Positions 38,265 through 47,122 are shown, counted from the stretch's first letter. The stretch: DNA of 64,000 nt from Stenotrophomonas sp. UBA2124 (GCA_002329155.1 DCXY01000049.1:115006-179005); one strand, 5' to 3'. The notes: a model not told the origin generated them from the letters alone. Made by a program: numbers and translations.

Positions 38265-39581
38265 ATGCTTTATCAACTGCATGAGTTGACCCGCAACCTG
38301 CTCGCGCCCTGGGTTCATCAGGCGCAGGCCAATGCGTCGTTCTTCAATAATTCCGGGCACTGGTGGTCGTCCATGCCCGGTGCCGACCGCTTCGCGGCGG
38401 TGAACGAGCTGTTCCATCGCCTGGGCAAGGATTACGAGAAGCCCGAGTGGGGCATCCACGAGCTGGAACTGGATGGCGAGATCGTCCCCATCGCCCAGCT
38501 CACCGAGGTCGAAAAGCCCTTCTGCAAGCTGCTGCGCTTCAAGCGCCACAGCAACGACACTTCCAAGGTCGAGGCACTGCTGGCACAGCCCATCGTGCTG
38601 GTGGTGGCGCCGCTGTCCGGCCACCACGCCACGTTGCTGCGCGACACCGTGCGCACGCTGCTGCGCGACCACCGCGTGTATGTCACCGACTGGGTGGACG
38701 CGCGCATGGTGCCGGTGGAACAGGGTGAGTTCGGCCTGGACGATTACATCGAGTACGTGCAGGAATTCATCCGCCACCTGGGCGCGGAAAACGTGCATGT
38801 GGTCAGCGTCTGCCAGCCCACGGTACCGGTGCTTGCCGCCGTGTCGCTGATGGCCAGCCGTGGCGAAACCACGCCGCGCTCGCTGGTGATGATGGGTGGC
38901 CCGATCGATGCGCGCTGCAGCCCCACCGCGGTGAACAACCTGGCCACGCGCAACCCGCTGTCGTGGTTCGAGAACAACGTAATCCATGCCGTGCCCGCGC
39001 CCTACCCCGGCCAGGGCCGCCGCGTGTATCCCGGCTTCCTGCAGCACGCCGGCTTCGTGTCGATGAACCCCAGCCGGCACCTGATGTCGCACTGGGATTT
39101 CTACACCGACCTGGTGAAGGGCGACATGGATGACGCCAACGCGCACCGTCGTTTCTACGACGAGTACAACGCGGTGCTGGACATGCCGGCAAAGTTCTAC
39201 CTGGACACCATCCGCGTGGTGTTCCAGGAGTTCCTGCTGCCGCGCGGCGAGTGGTACGTGCGCGGCGAGCATGTCGATCCGTCGGCCATCCGCGACACCG
39301 CCCTGCTGAGCATCGAAGGCGAGCTGGACGACATCGCAGGCCTCGGCCAGACCGAAGCGGCGCAGGCGCTGTGCACCGGCATTCCGGCAGCGCGCCGCAG
39401 CCACTTCATCGTCGAGGGCGCTGGCCACTACGGCATCTTCAGCGGCCGCCGCTGGCGCGAAGTGGTCTACCCGAAGGTGCGCGATTTCTTTGCCGCGCAA
39501 TCGGCGCAGCCGGCAGCTGCGAAGAAAACGAAGAAGGCCGGCAGCAACGTCACCCCGCTGCGCCGCCGCGCCGCACGCTGA
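38265..39581 (+). CDS. phaZ: Intracellular polyhydroxybutyrate depolymerase
   Basis: Alpha/beta-hydrolase-type PHB depolymerase expected to act on native storage granules. It encodes 438 aa starting MLYQLHELTRNLLAPW. The nucleophile is Cys183 in VVSVCQPTVPVL, the position known for the Ralstonia eutropha intracellular enzyme. The C-terminal HFIVEGAGHYGIFSGRRWR supplies the catalytic His. The last ~25 residues form a basic Ala/Lys tail (AAKKTKKAGSNVTPLRRR). No PHA synthase gene is seen in the window, so the substrate in this organism is uncertain. Confidence 0.87.
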   Translation: MLYQLHELTRNLLAPWVHQAQANASFFNNSGHWWSSMPGADRFAAVNELFHRLGKDYEKPEWGIHELELDGEIVPIAQLTEVEKPFCKLLRFKRHSNDTSKVEALLAQPIVLVVAPLSGHHATLLRDTVRTLLRDHRVYVTDWVDARMVPVEQGEFGLDDYIEYVQEFIRHLGAENVHVVSVCQPTVPVLAAVSLMASRGETTPRSLVMMGGPIDARCSPTAVNNLATRNPLSWFENNVIHAVPAPYPGQGRRVYPGFLQHAGFVSMNPSRHLMSHWDFYTDLVKGDMDDANAHRRFYDEYNAVLDMPAKFYLDTIRVVFQEFLLPRGEWYVRGEHVDPSAIRDTALLSIEGELDDIAGLGQTEAAQALCTGIPAARRSHFIVEGAGHYGIFSGRRWREVVYPKVRDFFAAQSAQPAAAKKTKKAGSNVTPLRRRAAR

Positions 39582-39603
39582 GTTCGCATCAGACGCAGCA
39601 CAA

Positions 39604-39635
39604 CAGACGGCCCCGGTTCACACCGGGGCCGTCTG
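39604..39635. terminator. Bidirectional terminator phaZ / SMR genes
   Basis: Strong hairpin cagacggccccgg-ttcaca-ccggggccgtctg between two convergent genes. It lacks a long T run but is placed to stop both. Confidence 0.65.
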
Positions 39636-39638
39636 CGT

Positions 39639-39953
39639 TCAGGACGCCGCCTTCAAGCCGACCACACCCACCACGATCACCGCCAGACTCAGCAGGCGTG
39701 CGCGGCTGCGCGATTCACCGAAGAACAGCATGTTCACCAGCACGGCTGCTGCCGTACCCAGACCGATCCATACCGCGTAGGCCACGCTCAGCTGGATGTA
39801 GCGGAACGATTGGTAGAGCAGCACGAACGAGGCACCGAAGCCGCCCCCGAACATGAGCATGTTCACCGGCGTCTTGTGTTGGCTGTAACGCTTGAGCCCG
39901 ACCACGCCAACGGTCTCCATCAAGGCCGCGGCCATTACCAGCAACCAGCCCAT
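39639..39953 (-). CDS. SMR-family efflux subunit (YkkD/YvdS-like)
   Basis: 104-aa small multidrug resistance protein with four membrane helices; Glu13 in MAAALMETVGVVGLK is the proton/substrate-coupling acid. Other conserved parts are SVAYAVWIGLGTAAAV and the final VVGLKAAS. It begins one base after the stop of the partner SMR gene, implying a heteromeric pair like Bacillus YkkCD. The substrate is unknown (cationic drugs or guanidinium-type compounds are both possible in this family). No guanidine riboswitch was noticed. Confidence 0.88.
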   Translation of the reverse strand: MGWLLVMAAALMETVGVVGLKRYSQHKTPVNMLMFGGGFGASFVLLYQSFRYIQLSVAYAVWIGLGTAAAVLVNMLFFGESRSRARLLSLAVIVVGVVGLKAAS

Positions 39954-39954
39954 C

Positions 39955-40311
39955 TCAGGCCTCCCCGCCGGTCGTGCCGGCCTGTGCTGCGTCCTTGCCA
40001 TCGGCAAGCTTCAGGGCGATCACGCCGGCCACCAACAGCGCCATGAAGCCGCCCTTGGCCACGCTGAAGCTGCCGCCAAACAGGAAGATGTCCATCAGCG
40101 CCGCGCCGACCGTGCCCACCGCCGCGAATACCGCATACACGGTGCCCGTGGGCAGCGATTCGCAGGCACGCGCCAACCAGTGGAAATCGACCACGATCAC
40201 CAGCAGGATCGGCAGCCAATGCCACCACTGCGACGCCACGTTGAAGCCATATACCCAGAGCAGCTCGAACACGCATGTCAGGGCAACGTAAAGCCAACCT
40301 TTGCCGGCCAT
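39955..40311 (-). CDS. SMR-family efflux subunit (YkkC-like)
   Basis: 118-aa partner of the downstream SMR gene. Four helices; Glu15 in TCVFELLWVYGFN; LPTGTVYAVFAAVGTVGAALMD is the family core; a hydrophilic C-terminal tail ends GTTGGEA, as in YkkC-type subunits. A ggagaac ribosome-binding site precedes the ATG. It follows the tetR-type gene by 48 bp, so regulator and pump probably share a transcript. Confidence 0.88.
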   Translation of the reverse strand: MAGKGWLYVALTCVFELLWVYGFNVASQWWHWLPILLVIVVDFHWLARACESLPTGTVYAVFAAVGTVGAALMDIFLFGGSFSVAKGGFMALLVAGVIALKLADGKDAAQAGTTGGEA

Positions 40312-40359
40312 GTTGTTCTCCTTCGGATTGAGTGATCCGTGCCTGCGCACGGGGTTGTG

Positions 40360-40929
40360 TCAGCGGCGGCCCAATCCGGCGCGGATGAAACGCTCCAGTT
40401 CGGCACGATGCGCCTGCGCATCTTCAGCACTGGTGGCGGCGTACAGGTGCACCTGCTCGGCCGCCGCCTCGATGGCGCCTATCAGTACACGCGCCGCCTG
40501 TCGCGGCTGTACGTCGGGCGCTATCGCACCTTCGGCATGTGCCTGCTCCAGCAGCTGCTGCAGCCAGTCGTACAGCGGTGCGTAGATGGCCTCCCAGCGG
40601 CGCATCTCGTCGGTCTGGGTCATGCCGCTGTAGAGCAGCGCCACCATCTGGTGCTGCTGCTCCACCACCGCGAAGATCGCACCGGCCAGCTGGTCCAGCT
40701 GCTGCGCGGGCGGCAGGCCATCCAACTGCGCGTGCAGGTGTTGGAGCATGCGCTCGGCCACGCGCTCGGCAATGCCGCCCATCACCGCCAGCCGCGAGGG
40801 GAAGTACAGGTAGTACGTGCCCTGGGCGATGCCCGCGCGTTTGACGATGTCCGAGACCGTGGCCTTCTCCACGCCCTTTTCGGCGAAGACGGCGATGGCG
40901 GCCTCGATGATGGCGGTGCGCTTGTCCAT
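40360..40929 (-). CDS. TetR-family repressor of the SMR operon
   Basis: 189-aa regulator. The N-terminal helix-turn-helix spans about residues 20-45 (VEKATVSDIVKRAGIAQGTYYLYFPSR); the rest is a helical ligand-binding domain. First gene of the tetR-smr-smr unit. A perfect 17-bp palindrome (40953-40969) lies 24 bp before its ATG and is the likely operator, implying autorepression and induction by a pump substrate. Confidence 0.9.
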   Translation of the reverse strand: MDKRTAIIEAAIAVFAEKGVEKATVSDIVKRAGIAQGTYYLYFPSRLAVMGGIAERVAERMLQHLHAQLDGLPPAQQLDQLAGAIFAVVEQQHQMVALLYSGMTQTDEMRRWEAIYAPLYDWLQQLLEQAHAEGAIAPDVQPRQAARVLIGAIEAAAEQVHLYAATSAEDAQAHRAELERFIRAGLGRR

Positions 40930-40952
40930 GACCCGGCGATTGAACAGATTGA

Positions 40953-40994
40953 TGACTGACTGTCAGTCATTTTAGTTATGACCGACTGCAAGTC
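40953..40994. promoter_or_regulatory. TetR operator palindromes
   Basis: tgactgactgtcagtca (40953-40969) is a perfect 8+1+8 palindrome upstream of the TetR gene. A second, shorter palindrome, gactgcaagtc, lies at 40984-40994. Both share GACT/AGTC half-sites, consistent with one repressor binding at two places. Confidence 0.75.
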
Positions 40995-41083
40995 AAACCC
41001 TGCCTGTTCACGAATCCCGCCCCGGAATGGAATCGAGGCGCCACCTGGGCGCCCCGATGCCTCTAGTTTCCAAGCCAGTGAGA

Positions 41084-42088
41084 TCAGCTCTGCAGCCGCA
41101 CCAGCAGGTGCTTGGCCATCGCCCCGTGCAGGCGTCCGATGCCACGCGCCAGATGCAGAGTGACGAACAGCAGCAGCAAGCCCACCGCTATCAGTACCGG
41201 CCACGCCCACAGGGCATTGCCCACGTTCACGCCGTCTATCCAGATGCCCATCTGCTCGCCGCTGAGCAACGCGGCCAGCGGCGCGAAGATCAGCCCCAGC
41301 GACATGCCCAGCAGGGTGGCGGCCAAGGTGGAATAGATCACGCCCAACGGCAGCATCAGCACGAAATACAACATGGTCAGCCAGGTGCGGCCATCGGTGA
41401 ACATGCTGCCGATACGCTGCTGCCAGCTCTGGCTGCGGTCGGTATAGGCAGGCCGGCGTGGCATGCGCTCGCCCAGCATGGTTTCGACAATGCGCCCTTC
41501 CACCAGCGACAGCACCCGCACCGAGCCCAGGAACAGCAGCAGGATCGGAATGCCGACGATCAGGATCAGCAGCGACAGGGACAGCGACAGGCCGGTGACC
41601 ACCCAGGTGAAATAGAACACGCCGGTGGCCAGCGACAGCAGCATGTAGAACAGCGCGCCGTAGGTGTGCGGGTCCAGTGCCACGCCGAAGAAGCGGGCCA
41701 ATGCCGAGCGTGGCCTGGTTGGCTTCAGCGGCGGCGGCGCGCCTTCCGCTGTTGCGCTTGCCACCGACGCTGCAGCGGCAGCCACCGCTGTTGGGCCCGG
41801 CCGCCTGCCCGGTGCCGGCGTGCGCAGCGCGCGGTTCACCGTCACTTCGGTTTCGCGGTAGATCTCGGCCACTTCCTCGGGCGCACCGTAGCTGCCTGCC
41901 ACCCCGGCGATCACCTCGGCCTCGCTCTTGCCGGCCTGTTCGGCAAGCTCCGAGCGCAGGTACTCCTCGGCGTCGTAAAGCGCATCCTGGATCATTGCCG
42001 GGTCGGCGCCCGCAAGCGCACGCCGCAGCTGCTCCAGATATTCGGAAATGGTGGTGGGCAACGGCCTTGCTGGGTTGTCGGCGTTCAT
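41084..42088 (-). CDS. Membrane protein with HAAS-like and putative-sensor domains
   Basis: 334 aa. Residues about 10-85 (ISEYLEQLRRALAGADPAMIQDALYDAEEYL) resemble the DUF1700/HAAS domain often linked to PadR regulators. A Pro/Ala-rich linker follows, then hydrophobic helices at about 160-215 and 240-310, like the putative-sensor family. The ATG overlaps the padR stop (TGATG). It may sense or modulate the membrane state controlled by the PadR protein; the actual signal is unknown. Confidence 0.75.
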   Translation of the reverse strand: MNADNPARPLPTTISEYLEQLRRALAGADPAMIQDALYDAEEYLRSELAEQAGKSEAEVIAGVAGSYGAPEEVAEIYRETEVTVNRALRTPAPGRRPGPTAVAAAAASVASATAEGAPPPLKPTRPRSALARFFGVALDPHTYGALFYMLLSLATGVFYFTWVVTGLSLSLSLLILIVGIPILLLFLGSVRVLSLVEGRIVETMLGERMPRRPAYTDRSQSWQQRIGSMFTDGRTWLTMLYFVLMLPLGVIYSTLAATLLGMSLGLIFAPLAALLSGEQMGIWIDGVNVGNALWAWPVLIAVGLLLLFVTLHLARGIGRLHGAMAKHLLVRLQS

Positions 42089-42450
42089 CAGTCGGTCCCT
42101 TCCAGTACGGATTGCAGTGAATCGCGGGTGGCATTCCAGGCGGCGACCCACTGCCGCAGCGCGGCGCGACCGTCGTCATTGATGCGGTAATAGCGCCTCG
42201 GCGGCCCTGCCACCGACGGCTCAACGTGGCTCTCCAGCAGGCCAGCGCCTTCCAGGTTGCGCAGCACCGGGTACAGCGCGCTCTGCTTGCCGCTGAGCAC
42301 GCCGTCGCCGACGCGCTCCAGCTCCTTGGCAATCAGATACCCGTACAGCGGCTCGGGCGCCTTGGCCAGCACCGCCAGCAGGGCCAGCGACACCGTGCCG
42401 GTGCTCAGTTCTTTCTGGAATTTGCGCAGGTGGGCATCCAGCTCGCTCAT
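42088..42450 (-). CDS. PadR-family transcriptional regulator
   Basis: 120-aa winged-helix regulator. Characteristic PadR segments are LALLAVLAKAPEPLYGYLIAKEL, SGKQSALYPVLRNLEGAGLL and RRYYRINDDGRAAL. It precedes and overlaps the sensor-like membrane gene, a common PadR arrangement. An extended palindrome next to its own -10 suggests autoregulation. Confidence 0.9.
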   Translation of the reverse strand: MSELDAHLRKFQKELSTGTVSLALLAVLAKAPEPLYGYLIAKELERVGDGVLSGKQSALYPVLRNLEGAGLLESHVEPSVAGPPRRYYRINDDGRAALRQWVAAWNATRDSLQSVLEGTD

Positions 42451-42475
42451 GCCCCACTCCTTCCGACTAGCCTGA

Positions 42476-42503
42476 AGACAACACTAGTGTTCACTTCACT
42501 ATA
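42476..42503 (-). promoter_or_regulatory. padR promoter with palindromic operator
   Basis: On the minus strand a tatagt -10 candidate (42503-42498) is followed within seven bases by the perfect 12-bp palindrome aacactagtgtt (42480-42491). This lies within a longer imperfect palindrome with gaag/cttc ends. Placement over the expected transcription start fits a PadR operator. Confidence 0.6.
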
Positions 42504-42877
42504 GCGAATGTGCCGGTAGTCACCCCTACCCCGGTCCTGATCAGCGTCCAGTCCCAGCCGGGAGCCCCTCTCCCGCACGCGGGAGAGGGGTTGGGGTGAG
42601 GGCAACGAAGTCAGATGGAGTGAATGCGCTGCGGGTGGCGTCCAGAAATCGACTTCAATCCCCAAGGCACCAATAGCGCCCTCATCCGCCCCTTCGGGCA
42701 GCTTCCCCCAAATGGGGGCTGCAGGTCCCGTTAACGGAAGAAGGGACTGATCTACGCCTTCCTGGCCCCCTGGCAGTCCGGCTGAGATTCGGCGCTGATC
42801 AGCCCCCGGTCAGGCTGCTGGCCGCGGGCAGGGCCAATCACGCAGAATCGGCCCACACCCCTTCTGGAAGTCGCCCG
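42504..42877. repeat. Repeat-rich spacer padR-cyclophilin gene
   Basis: No credible gene. It contains a palindrome cccctctcccgcacgcgggagagggg with a ttggggtgaggg tail (42565-42602), and copy 4 of the C/G-run repeat (42678-42745). The ORFs drawn across it are short and repeat-driven. Confidence 0.7.
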
Positions 42878-43783
42878 ATGATGCTTCGTCCCTCGCTGCT
42901 GGCCCTGGCCCTCGCGCTGTCCCCGCTGCCGCTGCTGGCCGCCGATGCTCCGGCCAAGTACCGCAGCGCGCAGGAGATCATCGACGCCTCCCCCGCCAGC
43001 GACTGGCATACGCCGGCACCGGAGAACACCCTCTACATGAATCTGGAAGGGGGCCGCGTCATCATCGAGCTGGCGCCGGAATTCGCACCGGAGCATGCGG
43101 CCAACATCCGCACCCTCGCCCGCGAGCACTTCTGGGATGGGCTGGGCATCTACCGTTCACAGGACAACTTCGTGGTGCAGTTCGGCGATGCCGATGCCGA
43201 CGACAGCACCAAGGCCAAATCCATGGGCAGCGCCAAGACCCACCTGCCGGCCGAGTTCAAGCGCCCGGCCAAGGGCGTGAACGTCACCGCCCTGCCCGAC
43301 CGCGATGGCTGGGCCCGCATGACCGGTTTCGCCGGTGATTTCGCCGTGGCCGGTGACGGCCAGAACGTCTGGCTGGCGCACTGCTACGGCGCGCTGGGTG
43401 CAGGCCGCAACAACGCCGAAGACAGCAGCCTGGGCGCCGAGCTGTATGTGGTGACCGGGCAATCGCCGCGCCAGCTGGACAACAACATCACCCTGGTCGG
43501 GCGCGTGCTCAAGGGCATGGAGCTGCTCAGCAGCATCAAACGCGGCCCCGACCCAATGGGCTTCTACGAGAACCCGGCCGAGCGCACGCCCATCACCTCC
43601 ATCCAGCTGGCCAGCGAGCTGCCGGCAGACCAGCGCGTGCCGCTGCAGGTGCTGCGCACCGATTCAAAGACCTTCGCCGCCGCCGTGGAGGCCCGCCGCA
43701 ACCGCGTGGACGGCTTCTACAAGCGCGCCGCCGGCCATATCGATCTGTGCAACATCCCGCTGCCGGTGCGGCTGGCACGCTGA
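42878..43783 (+). CDS. Exported cyclophilin-type peptidyl-prolyl isomerase
   Basis: 301 aa with a signal peptide (MMLRPSLLALALALSPLPLLAADA, cleavage near residue 22), so periplasmic. The cyclophilin domain (about 45-260) shows NTLYMNLEGGRVIIELAPEFAPEHAANIRTL, GLGIYRSQDNFVVQFGD and a divergent active-site segment. Between the usual motifs are insertions, making it longer than E. coli PpiA (190 aa). Family membership is clear; catalytic competence is not certain because the core is diverged. Confidence 0.87.
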   Translation: MMLRPSLLALALALSPLPLLAADAPAKYRSAQEIIDASPASDWHTPAPENTLYMNLEGGRVIIELAPEFAPEHAANIRTLAREHFWDGLGIYRSQDNFVVQFGDADADDSTKAKSMGSAKTHLPAEFKRPAKGVNVTALPDRDGWARMTGFAGDFAVAGDGQNVWLAHCYGALGAGRNNAEDSSLGAELYVVTGQSPRQLDNNITLVGRVLKGMELLSSIKRGPDPMGFYENPAERTPITSIQLASELPADQRVPLQVLRTDSKTFAAAVEARRNRVDGFYKRAAGHIDLCNIPLPVRLAR

Positions 43784-43919
43784 ATCCACTGGCGGGTGCC
43801 GCGCCGCGCAAATGGCGGCGGCGCGGTTGTTTGGCAGATGGGACGATTCGATCGGTTGGTGCCGCTATCCGTCGCAGCAGCGAGGCGTTAGCGTGGACGC
43901 CTGTCCGCAGGAGCCCGCC

Positions 43920-44321
43920 ATGGCCAACGTCAGCATCGCATCCACTGCCACCAACTACGCCCATCGCATCACCAGCGGCAGCCACAGCCTGGTTGCCGAC
44001 GAGCCACAGCGGCTGGGCGGCCAGGACGCCGGCATGGCGCCGTTCGATCTCTACCTGTCGGCACTGGCGGCCTGCACCGCCATCACCCTGCGCATGTACG
44101 CCGAGAAGAAGGGCTGGGAGCTGGGCGAGTTCAGTGCCGAGCTCAGCTCCAGCCGCGATGCGGAAGGCAAGCTGCTGGTGCACCGTGTGCTCTCGGCCAC
44201 CGGCGCGCTGGATGACGCGCAGTGGGAGCGCCTGCTGGATATCGCCACGCGCACCCCCGTCACCCTGGTGATGCGCGAAGGTGCGACCATTACCAGTGAA
44301 CATCGCAGGCTGGAGGGCTGA
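43920..44321 (+). CDS. OsmC-family protein
   Basis: 133 aa, from an ATG preceded by gcaggag. OsmC/Ohr-type fold. The peroxidatic Cys is Cys52 in LSALAACTAITLRMYAEKKGW. The second, resolving Cys of true OsmC/Ohr is Thr112 (ATRTPVTLVM), so a classical two-Cys peroxidase cycle is unlikely. Probably a one-Cys member of unknown substrate. Followed two bases later by a small conserved-looking ORF. Confidence 0.85.
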   Translation: MANVSIASTATNYAHRITSGSHSLVADEPQRLGGQDAGMAPFDLYLSALAACTAITLRMYAEKKGWELGEFSAELSSSRDAEGKLLVHRVLSATGALDDAQWERLLDIATRTPVTLVMREGATITSEHRRLEG

Positions 44322-44323
44322 GC

Positions 44324-44572
44324 ATGTATACGATTGTCGTGTTGTGGGACCGCAGCAACGCCGAAGTGACGCAGTGGGAGGACGTGCCCATGGTCACCAC
44401 CTGGAAGGACCGCGAACTGTCATTGCGCGCCGGCCCACGCGAGCGCACCGCCGCCGACGGCAGCACCAGCCAGGTGGCGGTATACCTGCCGGACGAGTTG
44501 AACGAAGAAGAATTCCAGGACCTGTTCTCGGTGCACGAGAAACACATCCCCGAGCTGCATCTGCACGACTAA
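44324..44572 (+). CDS. Small hypothetical protein downstream of osmC-like gene
   Basis: 82 aa, acidic C-terminal half; begins MYTIVVLWDRSNAEVTQWED and ends with FQDLFSVHEKHIPELHLHD. No family recognised. Its ATG lies two bases after the OsmC stop and the end of that gene supplies a gaggg ribosome-binding site, so it is probably co-expressed. Just beyond it the REP array starts. Confidence 0.65.
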   Translation: MYTIVVLWDRSNAEVTQWEDVPMVTTWKDRELSLRAGPRERTAADGSTSQVAVYLPDELNEEEFQDLFSVHEKHIPELHLHD

Positions 44573-44597
44573 GAAGGCGCGCGGCAGAACCGCATCT

Positions 44598-45161
44598 GTA
44601 GCCCGGGTAAGCGCAAGCGCACCCGGGAACAGTGGAACCCACAGACACAAGTTGTTTCCGGCTCCCTGCGAAGAACCAAGGGTGCGCGTTGCTTACCCGG
44701 GCTACGCGATGGATGCCTGTCCGTGTGCACGCGCCGCATCCGCACTTGTAGCCCGGGTAAGCGCAAGCGCACCCGGGAACAGGTGGAACCCGCAGACACA
44801 GGTTGTTTCCGGCTCCCTGCCAAGAACCCTGGGTGCGCGTTGCTTACCCGGGCTACGTGATGGGTGCCTGTCCGCCGTGTGCGCGCCTCATCCGCATTTG
44901 TAGCCCGGGTAAGCGCAAGCGCACCCGGGAACAGGTGGAACCAACAGGCACGGGATGCGTTGGGTTTCCCGCGAAGAACCCCGGGTGCGCGTTGCTTACC
45001 CGGGCTACGCGATGGGTGCCTGTCCGTGCGTGTGCGCGCCTCATCCGCACTTGTAGCCCGGGTAAGCGCAAGCGCACCCGGGAACAGGTGGAACCCATAG
45101 ACACAGGTTGTTTCCGGCTCCCTGCGAAGAATCCCGGGTGTGCTGCGCTTACCCGGGCTAC
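44598..45161. repeat. Tandem array of eight GTAG-type REPs (four inverted pairs)
   Basis: Alternating direct and inverted REP units: direct at 44598-44627, 44748-44777, 44900-44929 and 45053-45082; inverted at about 44679-44705, 44828-44855, 44980-45008 and 45133-45161. The repeat period is about 150 bp, and the spacers (ctgtccgtgtgcgcgcc, ggaacaggtggaaccc) are also repeated. Tandem amplification of a REP doublet. The ORFs here are shadows. It fills the spacer 44573-45250. Confidence 0.92.
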
Positions 45162-45250
45162 AACACCAGCCCAAGCCCAACCAACGGCAGGTGTGCGGGG
45201 GCCTTCACGCGGTCTATGCTTGCCGATTGACCCATGCCACAGGACTACCC

Positions 45251-47062
45251 ATGCGCAAGCACCTGCTCGCCGCCGCCCTGCTTGCCGGCCTCACCGGCTG
45301 CCAGGGAGCCGATGCTCCCACCGCCCCCGCCGCCAACAACGGGCAGGCCACGCAGGCCGCCCAGGAACAGGCTGATGCCCAGTTCGCCGAACTGTCCCAG
45401 AAGGCGCTGGACACCTGGATGCAGCTCTCGCCGGTAAACGCCACGCAGATCGGCGACCACCGCTACGACGCCGAGCTGGATGACCTCAGCGCCGCCGGCC
45501 AGCAGAAGAATCTGGACGCCAGCAAGGCCCTGCTCGCTGATCTGGACAAGATAGACGTGAGCAAGCTCGGCCGCGAGAACCAGGTGGATGCCGCCATCCT
45601 GCGCAACCAGCTGCAGTCCGACATCTGGGGCAACGAAACCCTGCAGTCATGGAAGTGGGACCCGCAGGTCTACAACGGCCTGGCCGGCAGCGCCATCTAC
45701 AGCCTGATGGCACGCGAGTTCGCGCCACTGCCCGAGCGCCTGAAGTCGGCCACCGCGCGCATCGAGAAGATTCCGCAGATCTTCGCTGCCGCACGCGCCA
45801 ACCTTGATCCGGCGCGCGTACCGAAGATCCATGCCGAGACCGTTGCCAAGCAGAACAAGGGCATCCTCAGCCTGGTCGAAACCTTCATCACGCCCAACAT
45901 CGGCCAGCTCGAAGCCGCCGACCAGGAGCGCCTGAAGACTGCCATCGCCAACCTCGACAAGGCCGTTGCCGAGCAGCAGGAGTGGCTGGACAAGACCCTG
46001 GTGCCGAACGCCAAGGGTGATTTCCGCATCGGTGCGGAGAAGTACGACCAGAAGCTGAAGTTCTCGCTCAACTCTTCGCTCTCGCGCGCGGAGATCGGCG
46101 AGCGTGCGCGTGCCGAGCTGGCCCGCGTGCGCAAGGACATGTATGCCATTGCCCAGGAAGTGCTGAAGGACAAGCCGGGCGCGCCGGAAATGCCGGCCAA
46201 CCCCAGCGACGACCAGCAGCAGAAGGCCATCGAGGCCGCGCTGGAACTGGCCTATGCCGACAAGCCGGCACGCGACAAGGTGGTGGAAGACGCCAAGGCC
46301 TCGCTCGCCGAATCCACCGAGTTCGTGCGCAAGCATGACCTGATGACCCTGCCCGATGCGCCGGTGGACATCATCCTGATGCCCGAATTCCAGCGCGGCG
46401 TGGCCGTGGCCTACTGCGATTCGCCGGGCCCGCTCGACAAGAACCTCAAGACCTTCTACGCCGTCTCGCCGATTCCGGACGACTGGAACGACAAGCAGGT
46501 GGATTCGTTCCTGCGCGAATACAACAGCCGCATGATCCACCTATTGTCCATCCACGAAGGCACGCCGGGCCACTATCTGGAAGGCTGGCACTCGGGCAAG
46601 TTCCCGTCCACGCTGCGCGCCGTGCTGCGTTCGGGCCTGTTCGCCGAAGGCTGGGCGGTCTATACCGAGCGCATGATGCAGGAGCAGGGCTATCTGGATA
46701 AGGACCCGCTGTTCCATCTGGTGCAGCTGAAGTTCTACCTGCGCACCATCGCCAACGCCATCCTCGACCAGGGCGTGCATGTGGACAACTGGAGCCGCGA
46801 GCAGGCCATGCAGCTGATGACCCACGACGCCTTCCAGCAGGAAAGCGAGGCCAGCGGCAAGTGGGTGCGCGCACAGCTCACCTCCGCGCAGCTGCCCACC
46901 TACTTCGTAGGTGCGCAGGAGCACTTCGACACGCGCAAGGCCGTGGAGGAGAAGCAGGGTGCCAACTTCAACCTGAAGGCCTACCACGACCAGATGCTGT
47001 CCTACGGCGCTCCGCCGGTGCGCTTCGCGCGCCAGCTGATGCTGGACCAGCCGATCCAGTAA
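45251..47062 (+). CDS. DUF885-family lipoprotein (putative metallopeptidase)
   Basis: 603 aa. The signal peptide MRKHLLAAALLAGLTGC has its lipobox Cys at 17, so it is a membrane-anchored lipoprotein. Long helical DUF885 body; a zinc-binding-type HEGTPGH motif at residues 435-441 within LSIHEGTPGHYLEGWHS, then a downstream FAEGWAVYTERMM segment supplying the third ligand. Related proteins are putative carboxypeptidase-like enzymes of unproven substrate. The frame is open upstream to 45140 only through REP sequence. Confidence 0.88.
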   Translation: MRKHLLAAALLAGLTGCQGADAPTAPAANNGQATQAAQEQADAQFAELSQKALDTWMQLSPVNATQIGDHRYDAELDDLSAAGQQKNLDASKALLADLDKIDVSKLGRENQVDAAILRNQLQSDIWGNETLQSWKWDPQVYNGLAGSAIYSLMAREFAPLPERLKSATARIEKIPQIFAAARANLDPARVPKIHAETVAKQNKGILSLVETFITPNIGQLEAADQERLKTAIANLDKAVAEQQEWLDKTLVPNAKGDFRIGAEKYDQKLKFSLNSSLSRAEIGERARAELARVRKDMYAIAQEVLKDKPGAPEMPANPSDDQQQKAIEAALELAYADKPARDKVVEDAKASLAESTEFVRKHDLMTLPDAPVDIILMPEFQRGVAVAYCDSPGPLDKNLKTFYAVSPIPDDWNDKQVDSFLREYNSRMIHLLSIHEGTPGHYLEGWHSGKFPSTLRAVLRSGLFAEGWAVYTERMMQEQGYLDKDPLFHLVQLKFYLRTIANAILDQGVHVDNWSREQAMQLMTHDAFQQESEASGKWVRAQLTSAQLPTYFVGAQEHFDTRKAVEEKQGANFNLKAYHDQMLSYGAPPVRFARQLMLDQPIQ

Positions 47063-47092
47063 CGCAGGCCTGCAGCGACAGAAGGTAGGAAC

Positions 47093-47122
47093 GCGAAAGC
47101 CCGGGATTTCCCGGGCTTTCGC
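47093..47122. terminator. Bidirectional terminator
   Basis: Perfect hairpin gcgaaagcccggg-attt-cccgggctttcgc between two convergent genes, just after the DUF885 gene. Confidence 0.8.

Noticed and set aside
37058..38266. 402-aa minus-strand ORF containing HemJ at its C-terminus
   Set aside because: The N-terminal 250 residues are antisense to the methyltransferase gene; HemJ proper starts at 37510.
44598..45161. CRISPR-like periodic array
   Set aside because: Units alternate orientation and spacers are themselves repeated; this is a REP array, and no cas genes are present.
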